Source: Sneathiella aquimaris
GTDB lineage: Bacteria; Pseudomonadota; Alphaproteobacteria; Sneathiellales; Sneathiellaceae
Assembly: GCF_026409565.1 (NCBI RefSeq)
Contig: NZ_CP112881.1
Span: forward strand, 682,001 to 746,000
Direction of reading: 5' to 3'
Length of the DNA: 64,000 nt
Shown here: piece by piece, positions 8,889 to 18,100 of the stretch
Layout of the letters: the number at the start of each line of letters is the position of its first letter
Numbering within the stretch: position 1 is the first letter of the stretch
The notes under the pieces: model-generated
What the model was told of the DNA's origin: nothing
The model's input: the letters and a program-made list of their open reading frames with translations, nothing else
Database searches by the model: none
Position numbers and translations under genes: made by a program

Positions 8889-8892
8889 CGGC

Positions 8893-10383
8893 TTAGAAAT
8901 TTTTCCTGAAAGACACGGATAGGGCGTTTTCAGTGAGGTCTTCGCCCACTTTGTTGTCTCGATTGAGGAAATTGTACGAAACGTTCCCTGTAAAGCCTCT
9001 GCCGAAATCGTAGGAATAGGTGGCACCTACTTCATAGCTTATTTCGCCAGAGCCAGATGTGCGCGTGTCCAGCGTTTCTGAGTATCCCGTTGTCAGGGAC
9101 ACGTCCGCCCGAGGCGTTAAGCGACGGCCGAAATTGCCGCTGATAGACAGGGTTGTATCGTCTGTGTTGTCACTCAGGAATTCCCGCTCAATATAATTTC
9201 CTGACAACCCGTAATTATTACGACCGCGTGTGCGCGTCCAGCGGACCTCAAGGTTATTGGACTTGGTGACGTCATCGACGTAATCTGTGACTGAAAAATT
9301 TGGTTTTATTAGATCACCATTGTCATCCAGCAGGCGTGTGTTGGCCAAGCTTTGGTCAGCCGTCTGTACGCTTACCCGGTATGTAGCTGACAGCTGATCT
9401 GCGCTGGTTGGGGCGTATTGAACGTCCATATCGAAAACGGGCTCACCAAAACGGTAGCCAATTTGAAAACTGGCGTCTGTTCTGCTGCTTGGATGCAGGC
9501 GTATCCCTGCGCCTCCAAAAACGCCACTAATTTCTGCGTTGTCGATATTATCGGCATCAAAATCGTCATAGCCGACAGTCCCAATAATCGAAAAGAGGCG
9601 GTTAATTGGAAGCTGAGCTGTTCCGATGCTGGAAAAATGCTCGAAATTGTCGCCATCATCAGATTCTGATTTAATGATGCCCGTATCTGCACTCCAGCTT
9701 AGGCGGGCAAACCGCCTGCCACTGTCCAGCGTTAATCGAAATTCATTGCTGTTACGATCGGGCGTGTCCGTCGTGGACGCCCCAACATCAGGCTCTTTAA
9801 AAATGGTTTCCGAATAACTGTAGCGGGCGACACCCGTGGCCCAGCCACCAAAGTCCTGTACATAATAAGGGCTGATCTGACCATTAAATACCTGGGTGCG
9901 ATCACTGGCTTGCGTTCGGTCAGTTGCAGAGGTACTTCCCGTTTCGCCCAGATTTTCTTCGGTAAACGTAACCCGGGCGTCAACGAAAAAACTCTCGTCG
10001 ATCAACTCAATGCTTCCGCTTCCCAAAAAGTTTTGCCGATATCCGTCAAGATCGTGATTGCGAGCGTAGTAATCCTGAGAAATACTGTAAGAAGTGGTCA
10101 ATTCTGTTCTTCGTGTTTCTCCAGAAAGGGTAAAGCCCAGATCAACAGAGGTAATGAAATCACTCTCTTTATTCGTTGTTGAGCTTCTTGCATTGTCTGT
10201 AAACTGTTCGCTAACCCCAACAAAAGGTGAGAAATCCCATTCGCCAGCCAACGCTTGCGAAAAACTTGCTCCATACACCCCTACCGTCATCATCAAATAA
10301 TATGATAACCGTTTTTTGAGCCGTGCTGTCGGCATTCTATAGGGGTATCCCTTTATTCGGGCATTTTTCACAATCGAACCCAC
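8893..10383 (-). CDS. Outer-membrane beta-barrel protein, PEP-CTERM system (TIGR03016-like)
   Basis: A 496-residue protein with a signal peptide ending near SQALA-GEWDF, followed by long amphipathic strands rich in aromatic, Asp, Asn and Thr residues (for example SYSISQDYYARNHDLDGYRQ). The final residue is Phe in a strand ending SVSFRKNF, the usual signal for outer-membrane barrel insertion. The composition fits the PEP-CTERM-associated beta-barrel family found beside PrsT and exosortase genes, proposed to act at the outer membrane in EPS export. The frame opens at GTG 10383, but ATG 10335 (MPTARLKKRLS) gives a more ordinary signal peptide; neither has a strong Shine-Dalgarno site. It is followed on the same strand, upstream, by the Wza-like gene at 34 bases. 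Confidence 0.8.
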   Translation of the reverse strand: MGSIVKNARIKGYPYRMPTARLKKRLSYYLMMTVGVYGASFSQALAGEWDFSPFVGVSEQFTDNARSSTTNKESDFITSVDLGFTLSGETRRTELTTSYSISQDYYARNHDLDGYRQNFLGSGSIELIDESFFVDARVTFTEENLGETGSTSATDRTQASDRTQVFNGQISPYYVQDFGGWATGVARYSYSETIFKEPDVGASTTDTPDRNSNEFRLTLDSGRRFARLSWSADTGIIKSESDDGDNFEHFSSIGTAQLPINRLFSIIGTVGYDDFDADNIDNAEISGVFGGAGIRLHPSSRTDASFQIGYRFGEPVFDMDVQYAPTSADQLSATYRVSVQTADQSLANTRLLDDNGDLIKPNFSVTDYVDDVTKSNNLEVRWTRTRGRNNYGLSGNYIEREFLSDNTDDTTLSISGNFGRRLTPRADVSLTTGYSETLDTRTSGSGEISYEVGATYSYDFGRGFTGNVSYNFLNRDNKVGEDLTENALSVSFRKNF

Positions 10384-10416
10384 TCACTTTAATAAACTGT
10401 TTAAGTTGGGTCTATT

Positions 10417-11049
10417 CTAGAACCAGCTTTCAGGAATGATAATAATATCACCGGGGAGCAGGGGCACGTTCGCGGAGACATCGCCATCCAGCAAAAGGTC
10501 ATCGAGACGAACAGTGTAAGATTTTTCAGCACCGTTTTCTACACGAACAATAACCGAACGATTGCCCGCGGCAAACTCTGTCATGCCACCGACAGCAATC
10601 ATGGCATCCAGCAATGTCATGCGGTCATTAAAAGAAATCGCCATAGGCTGGACAGCTTGACCAACGATGCGAACCTGCTGGTTATACGGGCCGGAAAATC
10701 TTGTGACTGACACAGTCACAACAGGGTCGACAATGAACTTTTCGAGCTTAGTTGCGATATCGGCAGCCAAAACAGAAGGTGTTTTTTCAGACGCCTGAAC
10801 ATCACCAATCAGCGGCGTTGAAATTTTTCCGTCTGGCCGAACTGGCACAGTCACGGACAAGTCCGGATTTTGCCAAACAAAAATATTAAGCTCATCCCGG
10901 GCGCCAATTACATAGTCTGGTGCCGTTGTCAGTTTTTCTGGTGCGGCCCCTGATAGTTCAGGCGGGGTTGCGCAGGCAGATAAGACGGCTGCAACACTAG
11001 CGACAAGGACCCAGGTTGCCAGTCTCTTGATTGAATTACTTTTGAACAC
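10417..11049 (-). CDS. Wza-like polysaccharide export lipoprotein
   Basis: About 210 residues from GTG 11049, chosen because GGGAG lies six bases upstream and the resulting N-terminus is a normal lipoprotein signal with lipobox LSAC (Cys26). The frame runs further upstream but codes for an implausible hydrophilic leader. The mature protein has the Poly_export domain (YVIGARDELNIFVWQNPDLS ... GKISTPLIGDV), then a SLBB-like domain (VRIVGQAVQP ... LLDAMIAVGG) and ends LLPGDIIIIPESWF. It is shorter than E. coli Wza and lacks its C-terminal outer-membrane helix, as is usual for the PEP-CTERM form; the neighbouring beta-barrel may supply the outer-membrane part. It should act in periplasmic/outer-membrane translocation of EPS. 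Confidence 0.88.
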   Translation of the reverse strand: MFKSNSIKRLATWVLVASVAAVLSACATPPELSGAAPEKLTTAPDYVIGARDELNIFVWQNPDLSVTVPVRPDGKISTPLIGDVQASEKTPSVLAADIATKLEKFIVDPVVTVSVTRFSGPYNQQVRIVGQAVQPMAISFNDRMTLLDAMIAVGGMTEFAAGNRSVIVRVENGAEKSYTVRLDDLLLDGDVSANVPLLPGDIIIIPESWF

Positions 11050-11323
11050 GAGTGTCTCCCAAGGCCTTAAAAATTCCAAATTTGCGATGCATCTTAAATC
11101 TATATTCATATAGTGGCCATTATATTTGAGTTTCCGAGCAGAATAAAACACATAACGATGCCGTCGAGCGTTATTATTTGGAATAACGTTGTTAAAAGGC
11201 AACGTTTGTTTGAAAAAGAAGGTCTTTTGGTAGGGGTTTGACATGATGAGAATATGCTCTTTTCTTGTAAGTGGATTTTCGAGAGCCTCATTGCCAGTGT
11301 CCACGGTTTTAGACAGGTAAAAA

Positions 11324-13432
11324 TTGAAACAGAATCAAACATCCCTCCTTCAGGAAACCCTTAGCCGGTGTAAACGGGTATTTGTCATTGTTGCCTTGTT
11401 CGGCCTTGGCATAAATTTACTTATGCTGACAGCGCCATTGTTTATGATGCAGGTCTTCGATCGGGTCATAACAAGTCGAAATACGGATACACTTTTCATG
11501 CTTGTGCTGGTCGCGATCATCGCGCTTGTCACAATGTCGGCGCTGGAATCTGTTCGGACATTCGTGCTGGTTCGGCTAAGCAACTGGCTTGATGTGCGGA
11601 TTGGTAGCCTTGCTTTAAAGTCGAGTATTCTTTCGCCGCTTAAAAAGGGGGAAACGCCAAGCGTTCAGGGATTGCGCGATCTCAGTACCTTTCGCGGATT
11701 TCTGACAGGCGCCGGCATTTTTCCGATTTTGGATGCGCCTTTTGCGCCGGTTTTCCTGGGTATCATGTTTTTGCTTCACCCTATGCTGGGGGGCATCGCA
11801 TTGGCGGGCGCGGGCATTCTGTTTTTGCTCGCACTGTTTAATGAAATTGCGACACGCCGATTATTAAATCAGTCAGGCCAGCAGTCTATTCTGGCGATGG
11901 GACAGGCCGAAGCCGCAGCCCGCAATTCTGATGTCATCGAGGCGATGGGGATGATGCCCAATCTCATCGCGCGGTGGGAAAAAGCCAATAGTAAGGCTTT
12001 GGATATGCAGGCACGCGCCAGTGATCGCGGTGGTATCATTTCGTCCCTGTCGAAATTCTTCCGGACTACACTTCAAATCGCAGTCTCAAGTGCGGGGGCC
12101 TGGCTTGTCATCGCCGGCGATATGTCCCCGGGTGCAATGATCGCGAGTTCAATCATTATGGGGCGCGCCCTCGCCCCAGTGGAGCAGGCTATTGGTGCCT
12201 GGAAGGGTTTTTTGGGTGCCCGTTCTGCCTATGCGCGGTTAAAGGCGCGAATTGGGATGGACACGGAGGCTGAGAAAACCATGCCCCTGCCCAGACCCAG
12301 CGGCGCCATTGATGTGGAAGCGGTAAGTTATGCCCATGCTGGCAGTGCAGAACCTGTTCTAAGAAATGTCAGCTTTAAAATTAACCCGGGCGAAGTGGTG
12401 GGTCTGATCGGTCCAACTGCAGCCGGAAAATCGACATTGGCGCGGATACTGGTTGGAAACTTGATGCCCCGTAGCGGTCATGCCCGGCTTGATAATATGG
12501 ACGTGGCTGAATGGCCCGCCGATGACAGGGGCCAATATATTGGGTATCTGCCGCAGGATATTGAGTTGTTCGCAGGAACAATTCGGGAAAATATCGCGCG
12601 AATGTCGGATGGTGATCCTGACGAAGTGATTGCCGCGGCAGAAAAGGCAGGGGTTCATGAAATGATCCTGCGCATGGAAAAAGGATATGATACCCAAATC
12701 GGGGATGGAGGAGCAGCGTTGTCCGGGGGACAAAGGCAACGTATTGCGCTTGCAAGAGCCATCTATGGAAATCCTGCTTTTATGGTTTTGGATGAACCCA
12801 ATGCCAGCCTTGACAGTGTCGGTGAAAACGCATTGATGCAGGCTATGCAGACGTTACGCGATCAGGGTATGACCATTATCGTGATTGCACATCGCCCGAA
12901 TATATTGAAACATGTTGATAAAATCGTCGTTCTTCGCAACGGAATAGTGGATGACTTTGGCTGGCGTGATGAAATACTCGAAAAACTCCAGGGCCCCTCT
13001 CATCGTGCCCTGACTGGTCCGGCAGGCGAAACGGATCCTGCGCCCCGCCGGTTAAAATCTGATGCTGTCTCTGGCGATCCCGACGAGACTGGAAATGGGC
13101 AGGTCGCCGAACTTCATCAGTTTGAAGACAAGGGGCGAGCGGCACGTATCGCAAAACTCCAGGCGATGAAACGGCGGGCGGATGTGCGGGAAAAGGAAGC
13201 CCTTGCCAAAAGCACCCAACGTCCCGAGCCGGCAGAAGACGGATCCAGGCCTGAAGTGAGTGATGCCCCCGCGCCACAGGCTGCGATTGCGCCGATTTCA
13301 GATAAAGTCCGTGCGGAAATACTGTCGCTTGCGGACCGGAGCCTTACTGAAACAGAAGTGCAGGAAATCTACACATTGTATTCGGCGGGCGACAAACAAA
13401 AAATGTTGGAAAAATTAAAAGGTGTTGGCTGA
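11324..13432 (+). CDS. Type I secretion ABC transporter (PrtD/PrsD-like) with long C-terminal extension
   Basis: A 702-residue exporter with a TTG start at 11324 (AGG about seven bases upstream). Residues ~15-300 form the six-helix membrane domain; the nucleotide-binding domain has Walker A GPTAAGKST (363-371), signature LSGGQ (466-470), Walker B FMVLDE (486-491) and the switch His523. This is the PrtD/PrsD type that exports proteins with C-terminal uncleaved signals across both membranes together with a HlyD-type adaptor and TolC. From about residue 556 it continues with ~145 extra residues: a charged, proline-containing linker with a helical RIAKLQAMKRRADVREKEAL stretch and a final helical module (LTETEVQEIYTLYSAGDKQK). 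Ordinary PrtD proteins end near 570-580 residues. The adaptor gene follows directly; no outer-membrane TolC is present. Confidence 0.88.
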   Translation: MKQNQTSLLQETLSRCKRVFVIVALFGLGINLLMLTAPLFMMQVFDRVITSRNTDTLFMLVLVAIIALVTMSALESVRTFVLVRLSNWLDVRIGSLALKSSILSPLKKGETPSVQGLRDLSTFRGFLTGAGIFPILDAPFAPVFLGIMFLLHPMLGGIALAGAGILFLLALFNEIATRRLLNQSGQQSILAMGQAEAAARNSDVIEAMGMMPNLIARWEKANSKALDMQARASDRGGIISSLSKFFRTTLQIAVSSAGAWLVIAGDMSPGAMIASSIIMGRALAPVEQAIGAWKGFLGARSAYARLKARIGMDTEAEKTMPLPRPSGAIDVEAVSYAHAGSAEPVLRNVSFKINPGEVVGLIGPTAAGKSTLARILVGNLMPRSGHARLDNMDVAEWPADDRGQYIGYLPQDIELFAGTIRENIARMSDGDPDEVIAAAEKAGVHEMILRMEKGYDTQIGDGGAALSGGQRQRIALARAIYGNPAFMVLDEPNASLDSVGENALMQAMQTLRDQGMTIIVIAHRPNILKHVDKIVVLRNGIVDDFGWRDEILEKLQGPSHRALTGPAGETDPAPRRLKSDAVSGDPDETGNGQVAELHQFEDKGRAARIAKLQAMKRRADVREKEALAKSTQRPEPAEDGSRPEVSDAPAPQAAIAPISDKVRAEILSLADRSLTETEVQEIYTLYSAGDKQKMLEKLKGVG

Positions 13433-13453
13433 TTATCCAACGAAAGCATAGAA

Positions 13454-14776
13454 GTGACCTTATTGATGAATAATGCAGAACAGACGAAAGATCAGATGGG
13501 TGTCGGCAAGCCTATACTGGCAGGTGTAGTAATCCTTCTGCTTTTTTTTGGTGGATTTATGGGATGGGCCGCATTTGCTCCGCTAGATAGCGCGGCGCTG
13601 GCATCTGGCGTCATTAGCGTTGAAGGCAACCGAAAGACCATTCAACATTTCGAAGGTGGCATTGTTCAGGATATTCTGGTCAAAGATGGTGATCTGGTTC
13701 AGAAAAACCAGGTCCTGTTGACATTGGACGAGACGCAGGCGGAGGCTTCGCTAAAGCTGATTCAAGGGCGTAAGATGGTGGCATTGGCCGAGATGGCCCG
13801 TCTTACCGCAGAGCGAGATAATCTGGAGAATATTACGTTTCCAAAATGGCTCGAAGATCGCCGTTCCAATGAAAATGTTGCCAAGACGATGGATGGACAG
13901 GTGAGTATCTTCAACGCAAGGCGTCTTGCTCGGAAGGGTCAAATAACGATCCTTGAGCAAAAAATTGCGCAGCTCGAAGAAGAAATGAAGGGTTTGCAAG
14001 GCCAGATACGGGCGGGCGATACGCAGTTGAAACTCATCCGGGAAGAATTGGCAGATGTGCAACAACTGGTCGATAAAAAGCTGGCAAAACGGAGCCGGTT
14101 AAGGGCTTTGCAGAGAACAGCGTCAGAGTTAGCCGGGAACCGCGGTCAGAATGTGGCTCGAATTGCACAATCCAAGCAGGCAATAGGCGAGATTAGACTT
14201 CAGATTACAGAAATTCAAAATGCGGTCCTCAATGAAGCGGTTGCAGAGTTGAAAAATGTCCAATCCATGCTGTTTGATCTTGAAGAGCAGGAGCGGGCGT
14301 CTATCGACGTGATGGGTAGAACCGAGGTTCGCGCACCGAATACCGGCCTTGTCGTCAATCTGACAGTGTTTACCAAAGGGGCCGTTATTTCTTCCGGACA
14401 GCCACTAATGGATATCGTGCCCGTGGATCAGAAGTTAATAGTAGAAGCACAGGTTGATCCAACAGACATTGATATTGTGCATGTTGGAGCTACCGCTCAT
14501 ATCCGCTTTCCCGCCTTCAGCCAAAGGACGTCCAAACCGGTTGAAGGTACAATTATCGGGGTGTCGGCGGACAGTATCCAAAACGAGCGGACCGGGGCGT
14601 TTTACTATCAGGCCCTCGTTCGGATCGATAACATTGAGCAAAGCAATCTATCGATGGATCAGCTTCGTCCTGGGATGCAGGCTGATGTCATGATTGCAAC
14701 CGGTGAACGGACTGCGCTGGATTATTTCCTGAACCCTATTCTGCTTAGTTTTAACCGGGCGATGACAGAACAATAA
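13454..14776 (+). CDS. HlyD-family type I secretion adaptor (PrtE/PrsE-like)
   Basis: A 440-residue membrane-fusion protein. A single transmembrane helix (ILAGVVILLLFFGGFMGWAA, residues ~21-40) is followed by a split lipoyl/barrel-sandwich domain (GNRKTIQHFEGGIVQDILV ... RAPNTGLVVNL), a long alpha-helical coiled-coil hairpin (~100-275) and a beta-barrel with the family motif DIDIVHVGATAHIRFPAF. It bridges the ABC transporter to a TolC-like outer-membrane channel. Start GTG 13454 or ATG 13466; neither has an obvious ribosome site, and only four residues differ. It is 21 bases downstream of the ABC gene, so they form an operon. The PhzF gene converges on it. Confidence 0.88.
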   Translation: MTLLMNNAEQTKDQMGVGKPILAGVVILLLFFGGFMGWAAFAPLDSAALASGVISVEGNRKTIQHFEGGIVQDILVKDGDLVQKNQVLLTLDETQAEASLKLIQGRKMVALAEMARLTAERDNLENITFPKWLEDRRSNENVAKTMDGQVSIFNARRLARKGQITILEQKIAQLEEEMKGLQGQIRAGDTQLKLIREELADVQQLVDKKLAKRSRLRALQRTASELAGNRGQNVARIAQSKQAIGEIRLQITEIQNAVLNEAVAELKNVQSMLFDLEEQERASIDVMGRTEVRAPNTGLVVNLTVFTKGAVISSGQPLMDIVPVDQKLIVEAQVDPTDIDIVHVGATAHIRFPAFSQRTSKPVEGTIIGVSADSIQNERTGAFYYQALVRIDNIEQSNLSMDQLRPGMQADVMIATGERTALDYFLNPILLSFNRAMTEQ

Positions 14777-14789
14777 AGTAAGGCACGGT

Positions 14790-15626
14790 TTATTCAATAA
14801 CACGGGTTTCGCCCGACACTGTTACCGATTGCCCTTTGTCTTTATCGATACGGACTTGAAGAAGTGAGGGGCTGCCCATGTCAACGCCCTGATGAACGGT
14901 TATGGCTGTTTCTTTTTTGATAAAACTGACGTCCCTTAAATAGCCACCCAAAGCCGCGGCGGCGGCACCTGTTGCAGGGTCTTCGTAAACCCCGCCAAAC
15001 GCAAAGGGGTTTCGGCTATGGAAAACGGTGTCACTTTCACAATAGAAAAGGTTCAACGTTGTCAAATCGCGTTCAATCATGATGTTTTTAATAATATCAA
15101 AATTATAGGACATGGTTTTGAGTTGTTCGTGGTCTGCGAGGCCGATCATGAGATGGCGTGCTCCGGCCCCTGCCACAGCAAGAGGGAAACGAGCGTCCAT
15201 ATCCGCGGGTGTGATCCTAAAGTTTTCCAACACCGTTTTAAACTCATCGAACGAGACCAATGTCGACCAGGTCGGCGGACTATTTAAGGAGGCCGACCAT
15301 TCGCCGGTCTTTGATTTGAAAGCTTCAACCGAGATCTGTGCATCATTTAGATGAAGAAGATAGGAGCCCGCACCATAACGCCGTCCCAATTCGGCGGCAC
15401 TGGCGATGGTTGCGTGACCGCAAAAGGCAACCTCCTGTTCGGGGGCAAAATACCGAATGCGCCATCCCTCTGCCAGAGGTTCAAGAAAGGCGGTTTCCGA
15501 ATAACCGATTTCCGCCGCTATTTTTTGCATTTCCATAGCGTCGGGCAGTGTTTCAAACATTGCCACTCCTGCCGGGTTGCCGCCATTATTGTGGGAGGAG
15601 AATGCTGCAATCCGGGTGACATCCAT
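14790..15626 (-). CDS. PhzF-family isomerase/epimerase-like protein
   Basis: About 278 residues from ATG 15626, preferred over the upstream TTG because AGGGAG lies six bases before it. The PhzF fold is supported by MDVTRIAAFSSHNNGGNPAG, the catalytic-Glu region IGYSETAF (Glu ~45), AFCGHATIASAAE and the second-domain DPATGAAAAALGGYL. Family members include phenazine biosynthesis isomerase PhzF and many cytoplasmic enzymes of unknown substrate; phenazine production is not implied. It follows the exosortase gene by 11 bases on the same strand and probably shares its transcript, an odd partner for an envelope locus. It is convergent with the HlyD-like gene, with a 13-base gap. Confidence 0.85.
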   Translation of the reverse strand: MDVTRIAAFSSHNNGGNPAGVAMFETLPDAMEMQKIAAEIGYSETAFLEPLAEGWRIRYFAPEQEVAFCGHATIASAAELGRRYGAGSYLLHLNDAQISVEAFKSKTGEWSASLNSPPTWSTLVSFDEFKTVLENFRITPADMDARFPLAVAGAGARHLMIGLADHEQLKTMSYNFDIIKNIMIERDLTTLNLFYCESDTVFHSRNPFAFGGVYEDPATGAAAAALGGYLRDVSFIKKETAITVHQGVDMGSPSLLQVRIDKDKGQSVTVSGETRVIE

Positions 15627-15637
15627 TATTTTCTCCC

Positions 15638-17191
15638 TCAAGAATCAGGTATATATTTCGGCAGAACCGGGAATAAACTTTTCGAAAACTCTTCCAGGCG
15701 TTTATCCGCGACAATCTCAGACATCGTTGATGAGATCGGCATTGATAGTCGCACGAGCGCACCATCTGTTCGAGAGGAGGTTAATCCGCCTAGTAAAAGA
15801 TTGAATTTTGCAGCATATTCGTTGGCAATAAATTTTCCACGTTGCTGGAACCAGTAATAGACGAGAAGCTTTTGTTCCCCTTTGCCAATCAAAACCCGAT
15901 TAACAGGGACAGGGCTGCCATCCTTCATTAATTCGATTGTCTGAAGGTCTCGGATTTCCCAGCCTCCGGACGGAATGCAGACCCGCGGAGAGTGCGGTGT
16001 GCGCCCTGCTGATTGTTGATCATAATAACCAATAAAGAGTGAAATGGCCGGAAGGTTTGCTTCCCGGTAATGGCCCAGAAAATAATCACTCATTTGCAGA
16101 ACTTCTGCTTCGATGCCCGGGATTTGATCTTCTTCGGCTATCAGGTCTCCGATCTTCAAGGGGAAACTTGCGAAGCTGGTGCGCTCAGGAATGGTTGGCT
16201 CAAGGTTTCTCAGGTAAATCGTAAGCGGGACCAATGCAATACATAAAATAACAGCGCCATAAATAGGGGCCGTTAGTTTTGGTTCTTCAGAAGGCTTTCT
16301 GATATTGCGAACATTCAGAACACCATTTCCGACCGTTGATTTTTCCTTTTTTGTCAGGGTCAGCCAGCACGCTCCCAGAACGAGGACAAAAGAAATCAGG
16401 AAGAAGACCCATCCTTCAAACAGATGGAAAAAGCCTTCAGAAACGCCCATATCCGTAAATTCAACGAAAGCGCCGGTCAGGAAAATTCGAACACTGTTCA
16501 TAACGATCGATATGGCGGCGGCAAGAACAAGAAAAAGTCCTCTTTTCCAAAGTGCAATATCGAACAGCATGCCAGAAAGAGCCCCCAACCCTACCATAGG
16601 GTAGAGGTAGCGCAACCCGCTGCACGCCTCGGCGACTTCCAATTTCATTTCACCCAGATCAATGATATTGCCATCTTGAAAGACGGTCACCCCAATGGCA
16701 CGGAGTGAAAAGACACTGACATCTGTTGAAAACAGCTGAAGTCCATAGGAAAGATTTGAGTTCAGGAAGCTGGGGGGCGGAACAACGAATGGCAGAAGAA
16801 TAAGGGCTGGAAAAACATAGCGGGCGTAATTAAAGCCGCCAAATGTGAGAAATAAACCAAACAAAAGCGCCAGAATACTCAAGTGACGGGCATTTTGAAT
16901 GCCAGCCTTGATTGCCAGGCCATAAATGACAATCGAGAAGAAAACAATTGCCACCCCTACGAAGCGACCTTTGTTATCCGGCGTATTTAATAACTCCTTA
17001 CGTTTCCACAAAAGAAACAAAGAAACAACCAGCATTAGAGGTCCGTGACTGAACTCTTCCAATTCCATCCACGAAGTCCAAAGCAATTCCGCATCTGGAG
17101 CGTAAAAGGCGAGAGCCAGAAGCACAGTAAGTGCCAACAGAATTTTGGGTATATCAAACCGCATTGAGCTCGCTTCCACAATATTTGTCAC
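15638..17191 (-). CDS. Exosortase fused to EpsI domain (XrtA/XrtD class)
   Basis: A 517-residue two-domain protein. Residues ~10-280 are the multi-pass exosortase with the conserved triad: Cys190 in AEACSGLRYLYP, Arg235 in MNSVRIF and His256 in GFFHLFEGW. After a further membrane helix, residues ~330-517 are a periplasmic EpsI domain with the motif HSPRVCIPSGGW (His400, Cys405). Exosortases cleave and re-anchor proteins carrying PEP-CTERM-like tails at the inner membrane. The locus genes resemble the XrtA type, but the fused EpsI and the VPLPPA tail of the nearby cargo also fit the XrtD type. GTG 17191 or ATG 17164 may be the start. PhzF follows downstream; the tyrosine kinase gene lies 90 bases upstream. 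Confidence 0.9.
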   Translation of the reverse strand: MTNIVEASSMRFDIPKILLALTVLLALAFYAPDAELLWTSWMELEEFSHGPLMLVVSLFLLWKRKELLNTPDNKGRFVGVAIVFFSIVIYGLAIKAGIQNARHLSILALLFGLFLTFGGFNYARYVFPALILLPFVVPPPSFLNSNLSYGLQLFSTDVSVFSLRAIGVTVFQDGNIIDLGEMKLEVAEACSGLRYLYPMVGLGALSGMLFDIALWKRGLFLVLAAAISIVMNSVRIFLTGAFVEFTDMGVSEGFFHLFEGWVFFLISFVLVLGACWLTLTKKEKSTVGNGVLNVRNIRKPSEEPKLTAPIYGAVILCIALVPLTIYLRNLEPTIPERTSFASFPLKIGDLIAEEDQIPGIEAEVLQMSDYFLGHYREANLPAISLFIGYYDQQSAGRTPHSPRVCIPSGGWEIRDLQTIELMKDGSPVPVNRVLIGKGEQKLLVYYWFQQRGKFIANEYAAKFNLLLGGLTSSRTDGALVRLSMPISSTMSEIVADKRLEEFSKSLFPVLPKYIPDS

Positions 17192-17281
17192 AGCCGTTTG
17201 CCTTCCAATAATGACGGGTACGCCATGCTACACTATTATTTTGGCAGGATAAATCTTCTGATTGTAATTTTGTCCCGCTTG

Positions 17282-18091
17282 TTAATAGTAGTGAGATTGT
17301 TTTTCGTGAGATTTATTTAAGACAACACCAATCAAATTAGACGATTGCAGTTGTCGTCTACTTTCTTTGACCTCGGCAGGCGTTGACTCGTCACTTGCCA
17401 CAATCAAAAGAACGCAATCAACCTGCGGGAGAAACGCCATCGCGTCGTCAGCTGCCATGAGCGGGGGAAGGTCAAAAATGATAACCCGGCTTTCATATCG
17501 ATCTCTTAAATCTGTCACCATGGATTTTATTCGGCGAGACGTAAGCGTTTCCGCTGCATTTCTGACAGGCGTTGTGTTTGGTAAAACAACCAATCTTGGC
17601 AGGCCCGGATTTACCAGTATGTCTTTTATTTCAGCCTTGTTTTCCAGAAAATCGAATAGGGACTTACCGGGAGGTAGCCCTAGATATTGAGATATGCGCG
17701 GTTTGCGAAGGTCAAAATCAACGATGAGGGCTGTATGCTCGGTTTGTTTGGCGATGCTCATGGCAAGGTTAAGCGCAACAACTGTTTTCCCGCATTCCGG
17801 TGTCGGGCTGGTGATTGCCAGCGTGCGCCAGTTGTTTTCTTTCATCTTGGTCAGGACCTGAGTACGCAGAATATCGAAGGCAACGGAGTCTGGATCTTCA
17901 CTGTCAAAGGTGACGATCCGGTTGTTCTCAAGATGCTTGGTGTCCAATTGGACAATCTTTGTTTCCTGATACGTTATCTCATCGTTGTTGAAGTCATCGC
18001 GATGAATATCGACCTGGGCCCGACTTTTGATTTGATCTTTCAGGCCTTGTGAATTTCGGGCCTTTGAAATTGCTTCTTTGATGCGTTCCAT
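17282..18091 (-). CDS. CpsD/CapB-type tyrosine autokinase of EPS locus
   Basis: A 269-residue cytoplasmic BY-kinase domain without its own membrane part. Walker A is ITSPTPECGKT (~93-103), Walker A' VDFDLRKP (124-131), Walker B VIIFDLPP (203-210). The protein ends HYY, a minimal C-terminal tyrosine cluster for autophosphorylation. FDILRTQVLTKMKENNWRTL is the usual segment before Walker A. In these systems the kinase works with a separate Wzz-like membrane protein to regulate polymerisation and export of the polysaccharide; that partner is the gene immediately upstream, nine bases away. The Walker A has Pro-Glu-Cys instead of the enterobacterial Pro-Gly-Glu; similar variants occur in alphaproteobacterial relatives, so activity is still expected. 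Confidence 0.87.
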   Translation of the reverse strand: MERIKEAISKARNSQGLKDQIKSRAQVDIHRDDFNNDEITYQETKIVQLDTKHLENNRIVTFDSEDPDSVAFDILRTQVLTKMKENNWRTLAITSPTPECGKTVVALNLAMSIAKQTEHTALIVDFDLRKPRISQYLGLPPGKSLFDFLENKAEIKDILVNPGLPRLVVLPNTTPVRNAAETLTSRRIKSMVTDLRDRYESRVIIFDLPPLMAADDAMAFLPQVDCVLLIVASDESTPAEVKESRRQLQSSNLIGVVLNKSHEKQSHYY

Positions 18092-18100
18092 TGCGGCCTC

